A stretch of DNA of 64,000 bases. Source: Fuerstiella sp. (lineage in GTDB: Bacteria > Planctomycetota > Planctomycetia > Planctomycetales > Planctomycetaceae). Under the pieces are notes generated by a model. That model worked only from the letters and a program-made list of their open reading frames with translations, had not been told where the DNA came from and did not search any database. The position numbers and the translations under genes were made by a program. This document shows positions 1 to 10,815 of the stretch, one piece after another. The stretch spans positions 1 through 64,000 of the forward strand of contig JABABI010000012.1 in NCBI GenBank assembly GCA_014238335.1. Reading direction: 5' to 3'. Positions within the stretch are counted from its first letter, which is position 1; each line of letters begins with the position of its first letter.

Positions 1-148
1 TGGTCGCCAGCAGCGCTACAGCATTCAGGCCGCCAATGGCCAGTGCCGCAATAAGTGGAACACCAACAATAGCCTACGCTCCATGTTCTTTCGGGTGCAG
101 GCGGACCGGCGATGTCGTTCCGACCACCTGAATCGTTGCCCCGCTCAT
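1..148 (-). pseudogene. YwiC-like integral membrane protein, N-terminal part, interrupted by an in-frame TAG (window-edge partial)
   Basis: Minus-strand reading from ATG at 148: MSGATIQVVGTTSPVRLHPKEHGA*AIVGVPLIAALAIGGLNAVALLAT. The PKEHGA(Y/W) motif is typical of YwiC-like proteins; the stop is at 76-74. Confidence 0.5.
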
Positions 149-326
149 TCACTGTCTCCTGAGTTGCCCTGACGTTTTGTTATGGGGTTGCAAACGAGAC
201 ATTCACACTGGAAATCGTCGCCCACTGTGCTGGCAGGCGCGGTTTGGTGTCTCTGAGGATGTCCGCAATGGCCTTTCGGTCTAACCCGGGAAGGTGTGCG
301 AACTTCAAATTTCATCAACATTAGCG

Positions 327-361
327 CAGTCTTTGAAGCTATCTGCTTCAAAGACTGTTTT
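327..361 (+). terminator. Terminator-like hairpin (12-bp perfect stem followed by TTTT)
   Basis: CAGTCTTTGAAG-ctatctg-CTTCAAAGACTG-TTTTGATC. Confidence 0.4.
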
Positions 362-597
362 GATCTCACCGGTGTCACACAGTCGCCGATCCGGATCTGA
401 ACGGATCATTGCCTCAATAGCGGTCCTCTATGCGTTCTGCCAGGTCAGGTGTCGTGCGCCGAGTGCTCTGCGGCGACAGACCGAAGTTGCCGCACACAGA
501 AAGCGACCAGCATCGGTGAATCGAAACGATCGCCACATGCTGAACAGGTTGGCTGAAATTTTTCAGCATTTTGCGGCCGGCCGCGACGAGTGATTTT

Positions 598-2649
598 TCA
601 TCTCAGAATCTGAAACAGGTTGCTGAAACTGTCTGTCCACAATACTCGCCGGGATTGCGGGGCAGACACGTTGCGGAAGATCGACTCATCGTCCAGAGTT
701 GATTTTTCCGTTGCCAGCAGAATCCATTCGCTGCTGGGATCCACCGGTGCTCGAATGCCGGGAACCTGGACGGCAATCGAATGAAGAGCGTGTTCGTTTG
801 CGACGCCTTCAACCACCGGGCGAAGATCAAAGTACAGATTTGAAATATGGACGGCGATGATTCCGCCGTCTGCCAGATGCTTCACGTAAATGTCGAAGGC
901 CTCACGTGTCAGCAAATGAGCAGGCACCGCATCACCGGAAAATGCATCCAGAACCAGCAAGTCAAATTCCTGTGGACGTTCAGATTCCAAAGACAGTCGT
1001 GCATCACCGGGGATCATCTCCACGGTGGCTGGTGTGCTGCTGAGAAATGAAAAATAAGTTTCTGCCTGCTTAATGACATCTTCATTGATTTCGTAAAACC
1101 GAAGTACGTCTCCTTCACGTCCGTAGGCCGCCAATGTTCCCGCACCGAGACCGACCAGACCAATGCGAACTGAGCTGTCCTGTGCCTGAAGCAATGCGAT
1201 GGCCTGTCCCACTCCGGTACGCCGTGCATAATATGTGGTCGGTCTGGCCCATCCACCAAACGCCCGAAGTTGCAGCCCGTGAATGATCCGGCCGTGTCGC
1301 AGAATCGTGGCTTTTTCAACGTTGTCCTCTTCTACCTCCAGCACACCGTAGAAGTTGCGAGTCATGGAAACGGATTCACCATAATTTGTGGCGGATTCGA
1401 TGAACAGCGTCGACACCAGAACGATCAGTACAATGGAAGCGGCGTTGGCGGGCAGGGCACCTGCGGGCCCCAGCTCAAACCACTTTCCATCATCGAACAC
1501 AACCCACACGGCGTAAGCAGTGGCAGCCAGCAGGCAGATATGCAGTTCCCAGAAGTCAGGAAACAACATCGGTGCTGCCAGCGCCACGAACAGGCCACCA
1601 CAGGCTCCGCCGGCCGACATCGTCAGATAGTACGACGTCAGGTGTGCGGTGTCCGGCCGCTGACGAGCAATTTCACCGTGACACATCATGCAGATGAAAA
1701 ACATAACCGCGAAATGGAGTCCGATCTGTAGCAGAAGCGAGCTATTGCTTTCGAACATCAATGACCAGCACAAAACCGCCACGAGCCCGCACGTGATCAG
1801 AGCATTGGCAGCGCGGCGATACCACCAGTCGCTGTCGAAGCAAAGAATGAATGACAGCAGGTACAGTGAAAGTGGAACCACCCACAGGAACGGAATCACG
1901 GCCACGTCCTGGCAAACAGTGTTGGTGATTGCCAGCAGTGTGGACGAGGCGATCATGGCCAGCAGAAACCATGACCGAAACCGTTGTGGCCGCTGGCGAC
2001 TTTTCTGAACATTTTCACCTTCCGAATCCGGGGCAGACTGTCTGCTGAAAATCAGCCGTGTTCCACAGAGGACCGCCAGGCACACGTAGATGCGGAATCC
2101 GATCGACCAGAATTTTGCCTGAGAGTTCATGTCCAGTGCGGGTTCGAAAACGAACGGATAGGACAGCAGGGCGATTAACGATCCCGCATTCGAGACTGCG
2201 TAGAGCCGATACGGTGACTGTCCCGGATAAGCGACGCTGAACCAGCGTTGCAACAGCGGGCCGGTTGCGGACAGCAGAAAATAGGGCAGGCCAACTGTGA
2301 CTCCCAGCAGCGCAAGGATTCGCAGTGTTGGGTCATTGTGCGGCTCCGGTTTCCATGCTGGATCCGGCAGAATGCTAAGCAGCATCGCTGCGATGCAGAT
2401 CAGCAGACCGTGCAGAATCACCTGACCACGCAGCGGAATCCAGCGGGCCACCAGATGGGCATACGCGTAACCGCCAAAAAGCACCGACTGAAAGAACAAC
2501 AGGCACGTCGTCCAGACACCCGGTGCCCCGCCAAACCAGGGCAGGATGGCCTTACTGATCAGCGGTTGAATCTGAAACAGCAGGAACGCGCTGACGAAGA
2601 TCGCTGCCGCATACAGATGCGTCGATCGATCTTTGCGTTCCGTGTTCAT
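598..2649 (-). CDS. Multi-TM protein with C-terminal spermidine synthase-like (methyltransferase) domain
   Basis: 683 aa; many TM segments then 'RIGLVGLGAGTLAAYGREGDVLRFYEIN...DARLSLESERPQEFDLLVLDAFSGDAVPAHLLT', typical of fused MFS/spermidine synthase proteins. Confidence 0.85.
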   Translation of the reverse strand: MNTERKDRSTHLYAAAIFVSAFLLFQIQPLISKAILPWFGGAPGVWTTCLLFFQSVLFGGYAYAHLVARWIPLRGQVILHGLLICIAAMLLSILPDPAWKPEPHNDPTLRILALLGVTVGLPYFLLSATGPLLQRWFSVAYPGQSPYRLYAVSNAGSLIALLSYPFVFEPALDMNSQAKFWSIGFRIYVCLAVLCGTRLIFSRQSAPDSEGENVQKSRQRPQRFRSWFLLAMIASSTLLAITNTVCQDVAVIPFLWVVPLSLYLLSFILCFDSDWWYRRAANALITCGLVAVLCWSLMFESNSSLLLQIGLHFAVMFFICMMCHGEIARQRPDTAHLTSYYLTMSAGGACGGLFVALAAPMLFPDFWELHICLLAATAYAVWVVFDDGKWFELGPAGALPANAASIVLIVLVSTLFIESATNYGESVSMTRNFYGVLEVEEDNVEKATILRHGRIIHGLQLRAFGGWARPTTYYARRTGVGQAIALLQAQDSSVRIGLVGLGAGTLAAYGREGDVLRFYEINEDVIKQAETYFSFLSSTPATVEMIPGDARLSLESERPQEFDLLVLDAFSGDAVPAHLLTREAFDIYVKHLADGGIIAVHISNLYFDLRPVVEGVANEHALHSIAVQVPGIRAPVDPSSEWILLATEKSTLDDESIFRNVSAPQSRRVLWTDSFSNLFQILR

Positions 2650-3164
2650 CTATGCCGCCTCAGTTGCTTTCGTGTGTCCGTCGCGTGTAAGGATCGCAAT
2701 CCAGTGACTGCAGACTCTATCACACCACGCAGGCCGATGCATGACATTGGTGGCGCATTCCATCGGAGCCAACGGCAACTTTCGTCATCAAAGAACGAGC
2801 CTTCCGTCACCGTTAACCTTTGCAGGTCTGCGCCGCAGTCGCCGGGCAGCAGGACCGGAATCCGGAGCGCCTACTGTTGTGGTCGTGGTCAATGTCCGGA
2901 ATCTGTCAGCTGCGACATGCAGCGTGATTCCGAAGGATGCCCATTCGTTGCGTCAGATGGTGGACGGACCAGACCGGGCAAAAAATCTCTGCGGCGGCAT
3001 AGAATACGTCTGTCCATTCAAAACGCAGGAGATTCCTGCCAGCCTGTTAGTCATTGAACGTGGCTGCAGCGAGACATCTGGCAGAGATTCCGAAAAGATG
3101 CTGAACTTCCGTCCGCATAACTTCGCTCAGCGTTGTCGGACCGGATAGACTGCGACCGTTGTCT

Positions 3165-3590
<426 letters not shown>

Positions 3591-3731
3591 GGCAGCTTGT
3601 TTCTTATGCTTCTGAAAGTTCTTTGACTTTAGCCAGCAATCAGCAACGATTAACGTCGGGCTTGCGTTCGCATATATTTCAGACTGCATGCTTCATTTCT
3701 ATTCGCCACGAATAAGGAATACCGTTACCTG

Positions 3732-4262
3732 ATGTATGACGAATTTGAACAGGAACAGCATTTTCGCCGCATGTGGGACGCGGTGCGCATTGAACGTGTT
3801 GTTGCCTATTCGCTGTTCACCTTTGGTGATTCCGATCTTCCCTATTTCCTTGTGACACCGCAGGGAAACGACGATGCGACAGTCAGAATTCGCCAGGGAC
3901 AGATCACCGTAAGTCGCGCCCGGATTATCACTCCGGACAGTATGCAGCCCGAGTTTCGCGACTTCTTTGAAGAAAACGAAGATGCTGGATTCGCAGAATT
4001 CCTGATGGCGCGCTCAGCCGCGTTTTCCAATCTTAAACTCAGCAATCACCACGGGTCAGAACGTATCGTGACGGATACGATGGAAGAAGCTGTTGAACGC
4101 CTGAATAAACAGCTGGATGCCGAAGAAGAAGACCGCGTTGCCATCCTTACCGCACCGCTCGGACTCGCCGGTCTGGCACTGCTGAAATATGCCTCGGAAC
4201 GCATCACGGAAAGCGCACCTGACAATCTCAATGAACTGCGAGAACGCGGGTTGCTGCCGTAA
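3732..4262 (+). CDS. Conserved hypothetical protein
   Basis: 176-aa ORF with coherent composition; follows rnpB. Confidence 0.75.
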   Translation: MYDEFEQEQHFRRMWDAVRIERVVAYSLFTFGDSDLPYFLVTPQGNDDATVRIRQGQITVSRARIITPDSMQPEFRDFFEENEDAGFAEFLMARSAAFSNLKLSNHHGSERIVTDTMEEAVERLNKQLDAEEEDRVAILTAPLGLAGLALLKYASERITESAPDNLNELRERGLLP

Positions 4263-4432
4263 GCTGTTCTGCGTCAGCTTACTTCTCCAAAGTGTACCGA
4301 CTGCCTCCATCGTTCAGCTGTGAATTTCCCGTCGGCCTTGCCACACGTCCGTGCGACAGGGGCTACAAGTCTGTCTCGATGCATAAAACAGTCAGCCGGA
4401 AGTCGGGCGCCGCGGGTGAAAAAACTGCCACT

Positions 4433-4457
4433 AACCGGCGGCTAACGCCGTGGCGTT
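4433..4457. repeat. Short dispersed palindromic repeat of planctomycete type
   Basis: AACCGGCGGCTAACGCCGTGGCGTT; two alternative hairpins (CGGCG-gctaa-CGCCG and AACGCC-gt-GGCGTT). Confidence 0.45.
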
Positions 4458-5087
4458 CACAAAAACAGACGTATTCGGACGGTCTTTCAGCGGTCGAAAT
4501 GCTATCTGCGAGCTGGCGGTTTAGCAGCGGACATCTGTTCGGCGACCGCAGCCAATGCTGTGGGACCCAGGCATTTCCTGCCTGACGACGGTACAACCGG
4601 CAGATCCTGACACCAGCACGAGAACATTTTTTGGTTTTCGGGATCGGCCGTGTCCGCACCACACTCGAAGATTTCGCCAGTTCGATGACACTTCTTCTGC
4701 ATGTGTTGGTTGTACACTCGTCGCCCCGCCACGTGCAATGGTCGCTACTGAAATTCGCCTGTGTTCGTCGGGCTATACCCCGCCTGACTTTCGCCAGTTT
4801 CACGGCACAATCGAGACCCTGTTTTCTGCAAAACAAAAACGGCGTCCGGAGCGGAGTCAGGTCTTCGTCTGATATCCGGTGCTGGTCATTGCAGTGTTGA
4901 TGAAAATGCCAGGCGAGTTCATGTACGTCCGGTTCACGACGAACATGCGAGAATGCCGATGTGTCTGCCGACCGGAAAATCTGCCAAATCACACGATCGA
5001 GTTTAAGAAATACTGAATTCCAACGAACCACTGAAATAAACGCTGACTTTACGTTCAGGACCTGCTCACGCTTTGCAAAGATGGAAC

Positions 5088-5276
5088 ATGAACGCAACCA
5101 TTAACGACCTGCCCCTGGCACCGCACACCAGTGGTGCGCTGCGATATGAACGAATTGCCATGCTGGAGGCAGTGCTGACCGTTCGTGAGAAAAATGCATC
5201 CGTGAGATTCAAGCGAATTCTCGCAATCGGAATTGTCGCCGTTGTCTCAGTTGTTGCGTTCGTGGTTGCAGCGTGA
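5088..5276 (+). CDS. Small hypothetical protein with C-terminal TM helix
   Basis: MNATINDLPLAPHTSGALRYERIAMLEAVLTVREKNASVRFKRILAIGIVAVVSVVAFVVAA; followed by a terminator at 5388. Confidence 0.55.
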   Translation: MNATINDLPLAPHTSGALRYERIAMLEAVLTVREKNASVRFKRILAIGIVAVVSVVAFVVAA

Positions 5277-5387
5277 CGATTCGCCTGCATGTGGTGATCA
5301 TCGAAACCGTTATGAAGCCTGGCATCCTGTGGATCGGTCGCGACCGGGGCGATCTTCGTGCAATGCACGCACTGCGACCATCGACTC

Positions 5388-5424
5388 AAGTCCGGCTGTT
5401 GATGGATGCTGCCGGACTTTTTTG
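5388..5424 (+). terminator. Rho-independent terminator
   Basis: AAGTCCGGC ... GCCGGACTT followed by a T-run. Confidence 0.65.
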
Positions 5425-5504
5425 AATTCCGGCTTCGTGGCGTGTCGGGGCAATTGTGAAGTCGCGACAAAGTTGGCAGATGTTCTCATGTCAGTACAGG
5501 CGCT

Positions 5505-5882
5505 ATGACTGAAACTGCTTCTTCTCTGTATGAACGCATGGGTGGATACGACGCCGTCTCAGTCGTTGTAAACAACTTACTGCCGCGTCTCATAGGCGAC
5601 GAACAACTCGGACGCTTCTCGAGTCACCGAGGTGATGACGGAGTCCAGCGCGAGAAACAGCTGTTGATCGATTTTCTTTGCAGCTGCGCGGGCGACCCTG
5701 TTTACTATACCGGTCGAAACATGACACCAACGCATCAGGGCATGCAGATCTCAGATGATGACTGGTGGAAATTCATGGAACACGTCAATGCGACACTGAA
5801 CCATTTCAAAGTTTCAGATTCGGAGAGAGGCGAAGTTGTCGAGTCCATCGAGAGCACCAAGTCCGATATCGTTGAGGAATGA
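5505..5882 (+). CDS. Group 1 truncated hemoglobin
   Basis: MTETASSLYERMGGYDAVSVVVNNLLPRLIGDEQLGRFF-like N-terminus; 'TGRNMTPTHQGMQISDDDWWKFMEH' with proximal His. Confidence 0.85.
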   Translation: MTETASSLYERMGGYDAVSVVVNNLLPRLIGDEQLGRFSSHRGDDGVQREKQLLIDFLCSCAGDPVYYTGRNMTPTHQGMQISDDDWWKFMEHVNATLNHFKVSDSERGEVVESIESTKSDIVEE

Positions 5883-6618
5883 GCGCGGCGATGCGGTTCC
5901 CGATGCAACGTCTGTTGCTGTTCTCTGATTCGTCGGCGTGATCCTGGCTCCACGATCCTGCGACCTCCTGCTGTGATCATTGGACTTCGAGTCGATATGT
6001 GGGTGCTGCCGCTCGAAGACGAACAGTCCTGGCCCTTCATTGCGACTTTCAACAGAATCTCCAGTCACCGGGCAGGCACCTAAGATGCTGTGGCAGCGGC
6101 ATTTGGTGGTCGTTTGTACAATTCTTCGGCGAGTACGGTACGCATGCTGCGTGTGCTCAGGTGAACGGTCAGCTTCCCATACGTCCGACGTTTCCGGCAG
6201 ACGCAGCCAGCGTGGCATACCGAATTGACGTCACGGGCATGGAAACCTCCTGTTATAAGCGTCGGCGTCATTACAACCTGCATAAGTCGACCGGCAGTTG
6301 TACTGGAATTCCAGCAGTTTGAAGGTTTCGAAGTCGTCCCGATCCGGTCGAAACTACGTTATGCGATAAAGGCGTAATTTGTTCTCAGGGAACGACGTTT
6401 GAACGCGACGTGCCTGCCAGACATACTAGTGAGACGCCGCATTTACTCATCACGTTCATTTTCGTCGCGTCCTGACCGAAAGTAATAGAAAATGGTCTCA
6501 GGTGCAGACATTTGGACGCATACACCTGGTGAACGCTTGATTCAGGAGGACCGGTCTGTCGACACACCTGGTCTTCGTCTGGCTGAAGTGACCGGGCGGA
6601 TGGTCTTTGGGATTGCAA

Positions 6619-7602
6619 ATGACTGAGCATGAACTGAAGGGGGCATCACTCGCAGACACGTGTGCTGGTGCATATGAATTCTTTGCACAAACCAGTGTGG
6701 AGCCTGGAAAAGCGTGCCTGCTGCAAATCTATCCGGCCCGATCTGACTCGGAAATGATGCGGCTTACGCGGGAACGCACGTTGATCGGGCGGGAACCGTC
6801 GTGCGAAATCTCAGTCGACGATGACGCAATTTCGCGGACGCATGCTGCAGTTGACCTGCTTGAAGGCAGGTACTTCCTGGTTGACCTGAACAGCACTAAT
6901 GGTACGTACGTCGATGACGCGCTGTTATGCGGGCGAATGCCTCTTTCGGGTGGTGAGCTGATTCGCATTGGCGGCTGCATCATGAAGTTCATGTCGTCAA
7001 TGGATGAGGAAGAGAATTACCATGCTGTTGTGCATGAATTGATGACACGTGATGCACTGACGAACGCGTTCAACAGAAGCTACCTGATTCCCGTCATCGA
7101 CAAAGAGCTGGAGTTATGCCGAAAGCAAAATGGGCAACTGTCACTGATTCTGCTGGACATTGATTACTTCAAGAACATCAATGATCAGTACGGCCATCTT
7201 GTCGGCGACGAAGTGCTGCGAATATTCTGTGAACGCGTCCGCGGCGAACTGCGGACGTCAGATCTGCTCACAAGGTTTGGAGGCGAAGAATTCATCGTAG
7301 CGTGCTGCCGGACACCACTGCAGGATGCCGGCCGAATCGCTGAACGAATTCGGCTGGCCATTGCATCGGTGCCGTTTCAAACTCATGGTGGCAATATTAA
7401 CGTTACCTGCAGTCTGGGGGTCTCAACCAGCGACGGCGTAGAATTAGCCAGCTGCGATCAAATGGTTTCTGCTGCAGATGCTCTGTTGTACGACGCAAAA
7501 AAGAGTGGTCGCAACCGAGTGCGTATGTTCGACTCGCAAAAAACGCGGTGCGACGGGAAACCCAGTCAGGTGCACAGCGCTGATTGCGGCAGGTCCCAAT
7601 GA
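6619..7602 (+). CDS. FHA domain-containing diguanylate cyclase (GGDEF)
   Basis: FHA core 'LIGREPSCEISVDDDAISRTHAAVDLLEGRYFLVDLNSTNGTYV' and 'RTSDLLTRFGGEEF' (GGEEF active site with RxxD I-site). Confidence 0.93.
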   Translation: MTEHELKGASLADTCAGAYEFFAQTSVEPGKACLLQIYPARSDSEMMRLTRERTLIGREPSCEISVDDDAISRTHAAVDLLEGRYFLVDLNSTNGTYVDDALLCGRMPLSGGELIRIGGCIMKFMSSMDEEENYHAVVHELMTRDALTNAFNRSYLIPVIDKELELCRKQNGQLSLILLDIDYFKNINDQYGHLVGDEVLRIFCERVRGELRTSDLLTRFGGEEFIVACCRTPLQDAGRIAERIRLAIASVPFQTHGGNINVTCSLGVSTSDGVELASCDQMVSAADALLYDAKKSGRNRVRMFDSQKTRCDGKPSQVHSADCGRSQ

Positions 7603-7636
7603 ATCTGCATGGCTGACATGCTTCTGTCCGGTAGAT

Positions 7637-7885
7637 TCAATAGGTAAACAGTCGTTTTGCATCGAAACTGCGACCTGCCGCGGCGTTCAATGCCCGAATG
7701 ACTTTTCCCCTGGTATTCTCCGTGAGTCTTCGCCCCCTAATGGCGCGAGACACCATTTTGTGAGTCAATTGCTCAGTTGACGCTGCGACCAGATCGTGTG
7801 CCTTAAGACCGAGTTCTTCAAGAACCTGTCCGATTGGTTGAACTCCCAGCTCCCGTTCTTCATTCGACAATGCTGCTGATCCCAT
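7637..7885 (-). CDS. Small conserved protein, possible HTH-like DNA-binding protein
   Basis: 82 aa: ...VLEELGLKAHDLVAASTEQLTHKMVSRAIRGRRLTENTRGKVIRALNAAAGRSF... Confidence 0.65.
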   Translation of the reverse strand: MGSAALSNEERELGVQPIGQVLEELGLKAHDLVAASTEQLTHKMVSRAIRGRRLTENTRGKVIRALNAAAGRSFDAKRLFTY

Positions 7886-8067
7886 TCGAAGTCTGCCGTG
7901 GTGGTTTACCTTGAGGTATATCTGATGCTATCACGTCAGGATGGCTCTCACGGCCTGGAATCGTCCGAATTTTTGTCCGCAACGGGGCTGTGCCCTTGGA
8001 TGCGCTGCAGGCAGTCGTTCCAATCCCGAATCTCCTGTTCTGCGAAGACCCCCACAGAAGCAGTATT

Positions 8068-9297
8068 ATGCCTCGCATTCAACCGTTTCGGGCGATTCGT
8101 CCCACGGCAGACAACGCTGCCACAGTTGCCTCAGTACCCTATGACGTGGTCAATCGAAGAGAAGCTGCAGAGCTGGCAGATGGCAATCCTCACAGCTTTT
8201 TGCATGTCGTGCGGCCAGACATCGACCTGCCCGAGCACACCGATCCTTACGCCAATGAGGTTTATGAGACGGCTCGGCGAAATCTGGATCGGCTGATCAG
8301 TGACGGTGTTCTTGCTCGCGACGAAACGGCAAGTTTGTTCATATACCGCCAGATCATGAACGGTGTGGCACAGACCGGTATTGTCTGCTGCTGCCACATT
8401 GATGACTACGAGAATAATCTAATCCTCAAGCACGAGAAGACTCGAAAGGTTAAAGAGGACGATCGAACGCGTCACTTGTTGACCCTGAATGCTCACACCG
8501 GGCCCGTGTTTCTGACTTACCGGGACGTCGCCGCTGTTGATGCACTGGTTGCTGAGACAGCGTCTTCGGAGTCGTTGTACAATTTCACTGCACCCGATGG
8601 TGTGCAGCACACGGTCTGGCAGGTCGCCGATGCTTCATCTCTTGTTGAACACCTTTCGGAGGTGGCAGCGTTTTATGTCGCGGATGGTCATCATCGTTCT
8701 GCCAGCGCGTGGCGAGCGGGAGCCGAACGCCGGGCCGCCAATGTGAACCACACGGGTAACGAAGAGTACAACTGGTTTCTGACGGTGCTGTTTCCGGCGA
8801 ACCAACTGAATATTCTGTCGTACAACCGGATTGTCAAAGATCTGAACGGACAGTCTGCTGAGGACGTTCTGGTGCGGTTGCGCGATGTCGGCATCGTCGC
8901 ACTGACGGACGACCCGGTACCGCCAGCAGCCGGCTCGTTCTGTTTCTATCTGGACGGTTCATGGTATCGACTTACGGTACCGGCGGAGTCGATCAAACAT
9001 TCGGATGCGATTGCTGCACTCGACGTCGCGATTCTGGAGCAACGTGTCTTAGAGCCAATCTTCGGCATCGAAGATGTTAGAACGGATTCTCGGATTGATT
9101 TCGTGGGTGGCATTCGAGGCACTGACGAACTCGAGAAACGGGTCACAAAAGACGGCTGGGCCTGTGCCATCTCGATGTATCCGACGTCCATAAAGCAGCT
9201 GATGGACGTTTCTGACGCTGGTGAAATCATGCCTCCCAAGAGCACATGGTTCGAACCAAAACTCCGCAGTGGTCTGCTGGTTCACTCACTGGACTGA
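8068..9297 (+). CDS. DUF1015 family protein
   Basis: MPRIQPFRAIRP...VASVPYDVVNRREAAELADGNPHSFLHVVRPDIDLP...YVADGHHRSASAW; family-typical motifs. Track ORF starts further upstream. Confidence 0.9.
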   Translation: MPRIQPFRAIRPTADNAATVASVPYDVVNRREAAELADGNPHSFLHVVRPDIDLPEHTDPYANEVYETARRNLDRLISDGVLARDETASLFIYRQIMNGVAQTGIVCCCHIDDYENNLILKHEKTRKVKEDDRTRHLLTLNAHTGPVFLTYRDVAAVDALVAETASSESLYNFTAPDGVQHTVWQVADASSLVEHLSEVAAFYVADGHHRSASAWRAGAERRAANVNHTGNEEYNWFLTVLFPANQLNILSYNRIVKDLNGQSAEDVLVRLRDVGIVALTDDPVPPAAGSFCFYLDGSWYRLTVPAESIKHSDAIAALDVAILEQRVLEPIFGIEDVRTDSRIDFVGGIRGTDELEKRVTKDGWACAISMYPTSIKQLMDVSDAGEIMPPKSTWFEPKLRSGLLVHSLD

Positions 9298-10470
9298 TTA
9301 TTTCGCAAGTTGAACGTCGACGTCGATCGGTTTGCCATCACGAATAATCTGCAGCACCACCGTGTCGCCCGGTCGGTGACTTTCCACTTCGGACAGAAAC
9401 TCGTCGACTTTCCGAGTATCCTGGCCGTTGACTCCGAAAATCAAATCCGCGGCACTGCGGTCTTCTGATTCGAAGACAACGAACCCGCGTTTAACACTGC
9501 GAATGACTGGTCCTTTCAGCCCAACCTGGACCGCTGGACCCTCGGGATCCATTCTTAGAATCCGCAGCCCGTGTTCGGTTTGCAGCACTTCCGTGATGCC
9601 GATGTCCGGGCGGATGACCCGACCATGCTCGATCAACTCCGGGATGACTCGAGCAATCAGGTTTGACGGGATGGCGAAACCGATTCCCGCACTTTGACCG
9701 GTTTGGCTGGCAATGGCAGTGTTCATGCCGATCAGCCGGCCATGAGAATCCAGCAACGGCCCGCCGGAATTGCCTGGATTGATGGCGGCGTCAATCTGAA
9801 TTACAGATTTGATCGACCGTGCTCGCGTCACGGGAAGCGTCCGGTTCAGGCTGGATATGATGCCGGTTGTCATCGTCCGTTCAAGACCGAACGGATTGCC
9901 GATCGCCAGCACCTTCATTCCAACTTTCAGCCCGCTGGAATCGCCAATCGTTACTGGATTCAGTAACTCCGGGGGAACGTCGAGTTTGATGACGGCGATA
10001 TCGTTGATGGGGTCGACACCAACTGGTTCCGCATCGTAGGATTTTCCGTTGTACAGCGTCACCAGGATTTGCTGCGCTCCTTCTATCACGTGAAAGTTCG
10101 TCAGGATGTGGCCATCGGTGTCCAGCACAAAACCCGACCCGGCGTCCTCAGTGCGATTCTGGCGAAAGAACGTGCGTTCTGAACCGATTCGTGTTGCAAT
10201 GTTCACCACGCTGCGGTTGGCCAGGTCATAAACATACGCCGAAGTCGCTTCGTCCGGGGTGAGCCCATCTGCCAGATACGCGCGGGGTTTGGTTCGCGGC
10301 TCACCGGCGCTGCCATTGCTGAATTCGGCTGTGCGGGGCACTGGCAGAACGGATTGCTGTGATCCTGACTGTCCTGCGGCGAGCGGGAGACTGCTTCCGC
10401 CACTGATCAGCCAGGTCCCGAAAATTGTTCCTGCAGCTGCAGACACAAAGCAAATCGCAATGTGTTTCAT
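9298..10470 (-). CDS. HtrA/DegP-like trypsin-type serine protease with C-terminal PDZ
   Basis: Triad context 'LTNFHVIEGA', 'NDIAVIKLD', 'INPGNSGGPLL'; signal/TM 'MKHIAICFVSAAAGTIFGTWLISGG'. Confidence 0.92.
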   Translation of the reverse strand: MKHIAICFVSAAAGTIFGTWLISGGSSLPLAAGQSGSQQSVLPVPRTAEFSNGSAGEPRTKPRAYLADGLTPDEATSAYVYDLANRSVVNIATRIGSERTFFRQNRTEDAGSGFVLDTDGHILTNFHVIEGAQQILVTLYNGKSYDAEPVGVDPINDIAVIKLDVPPELLNPVTIGDSSGLKVGMKVLAIGNPFGLERTMTTGIISSLNRTLPVTRARSIKSVIQIDAAINPGNSGGPLLDSHGRLIGMNTAIASQTGQSAGIGFAIPSNLIARVIPELIEHGRVIRPDIGITEVLQTEHGLRILRMDPEGPAVQVGLKGPVIRSVKRGFVVFESEDRSAADLIFGVNGQDTRKVDEFLSEVESHRPGDTVVLQIIRDGKPIDVDVQLAK

Positions 10471-10751
10471 CACGGGTCCTCTGCAAACGACGCGGCGTAG
10501 CGCCAGAGGGTATGGCTGCCGATCGAATAGGGAAATGGCGGGAAAAACGATCAACCGCAATCGTGCAGGAACGACGGGCATCAACGCACATGATGCGTCC
10601 GCCCCCGTCAAAGCTCGATGTCACAACGACAGATCTTCACTGAACAGAAGTTTAACAGGAATCGACGTTCCGAATCCAGAGCGTGCTGTCACGGATTGTG
10701 GTTTCGGACAGGTGGTGGGCGGGACGTGGAAACGTGGTCAGGAAGCAATAC

Positions 10752-10773
10752 CAGCTCGACGCGCCAGCGAGTG
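10752..10773. repeat. 22-nt dispersed repeat copy 1
   Basis: CAGCTCGACGCGCCAGCGAGTG; copy 2 at 10910-10931 differs by one base. Confidence 0.7.
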
Positions 10774-10815
10774 AATTTTCGATTCGTTGCCGACTCAGCG
10801 GCCGTAATCAGGAAA

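Noticed and set aside
74-76. TAG as pyrrolysine codon or stop-codon recoding
   Set aside because: Only one TAG case, no Pyl genes visible, and other genes in the window end normally; mutation or sequencing error is simpler.
2248-3057. 269-aa + strand ORF
   Set aside because: Mostly antisense to the spermidine synthase-like gene start; Gln/Arg-rich shadow translation.
4363-5097. 244-aa minus-strand ORF
   Set aside because: Runs through a dispersed repeat (ERHGVSRR-type translation), low-quality composition, no recognisable domain.
5310-5424. 37-aa ORF MKPGILWIGRDRGDLRAMHALRPSTQVRLLMDAAGLF
   Set aside because: Overlaps the terminator hairpin at 5388-5424 and no independent support; left unannotated.
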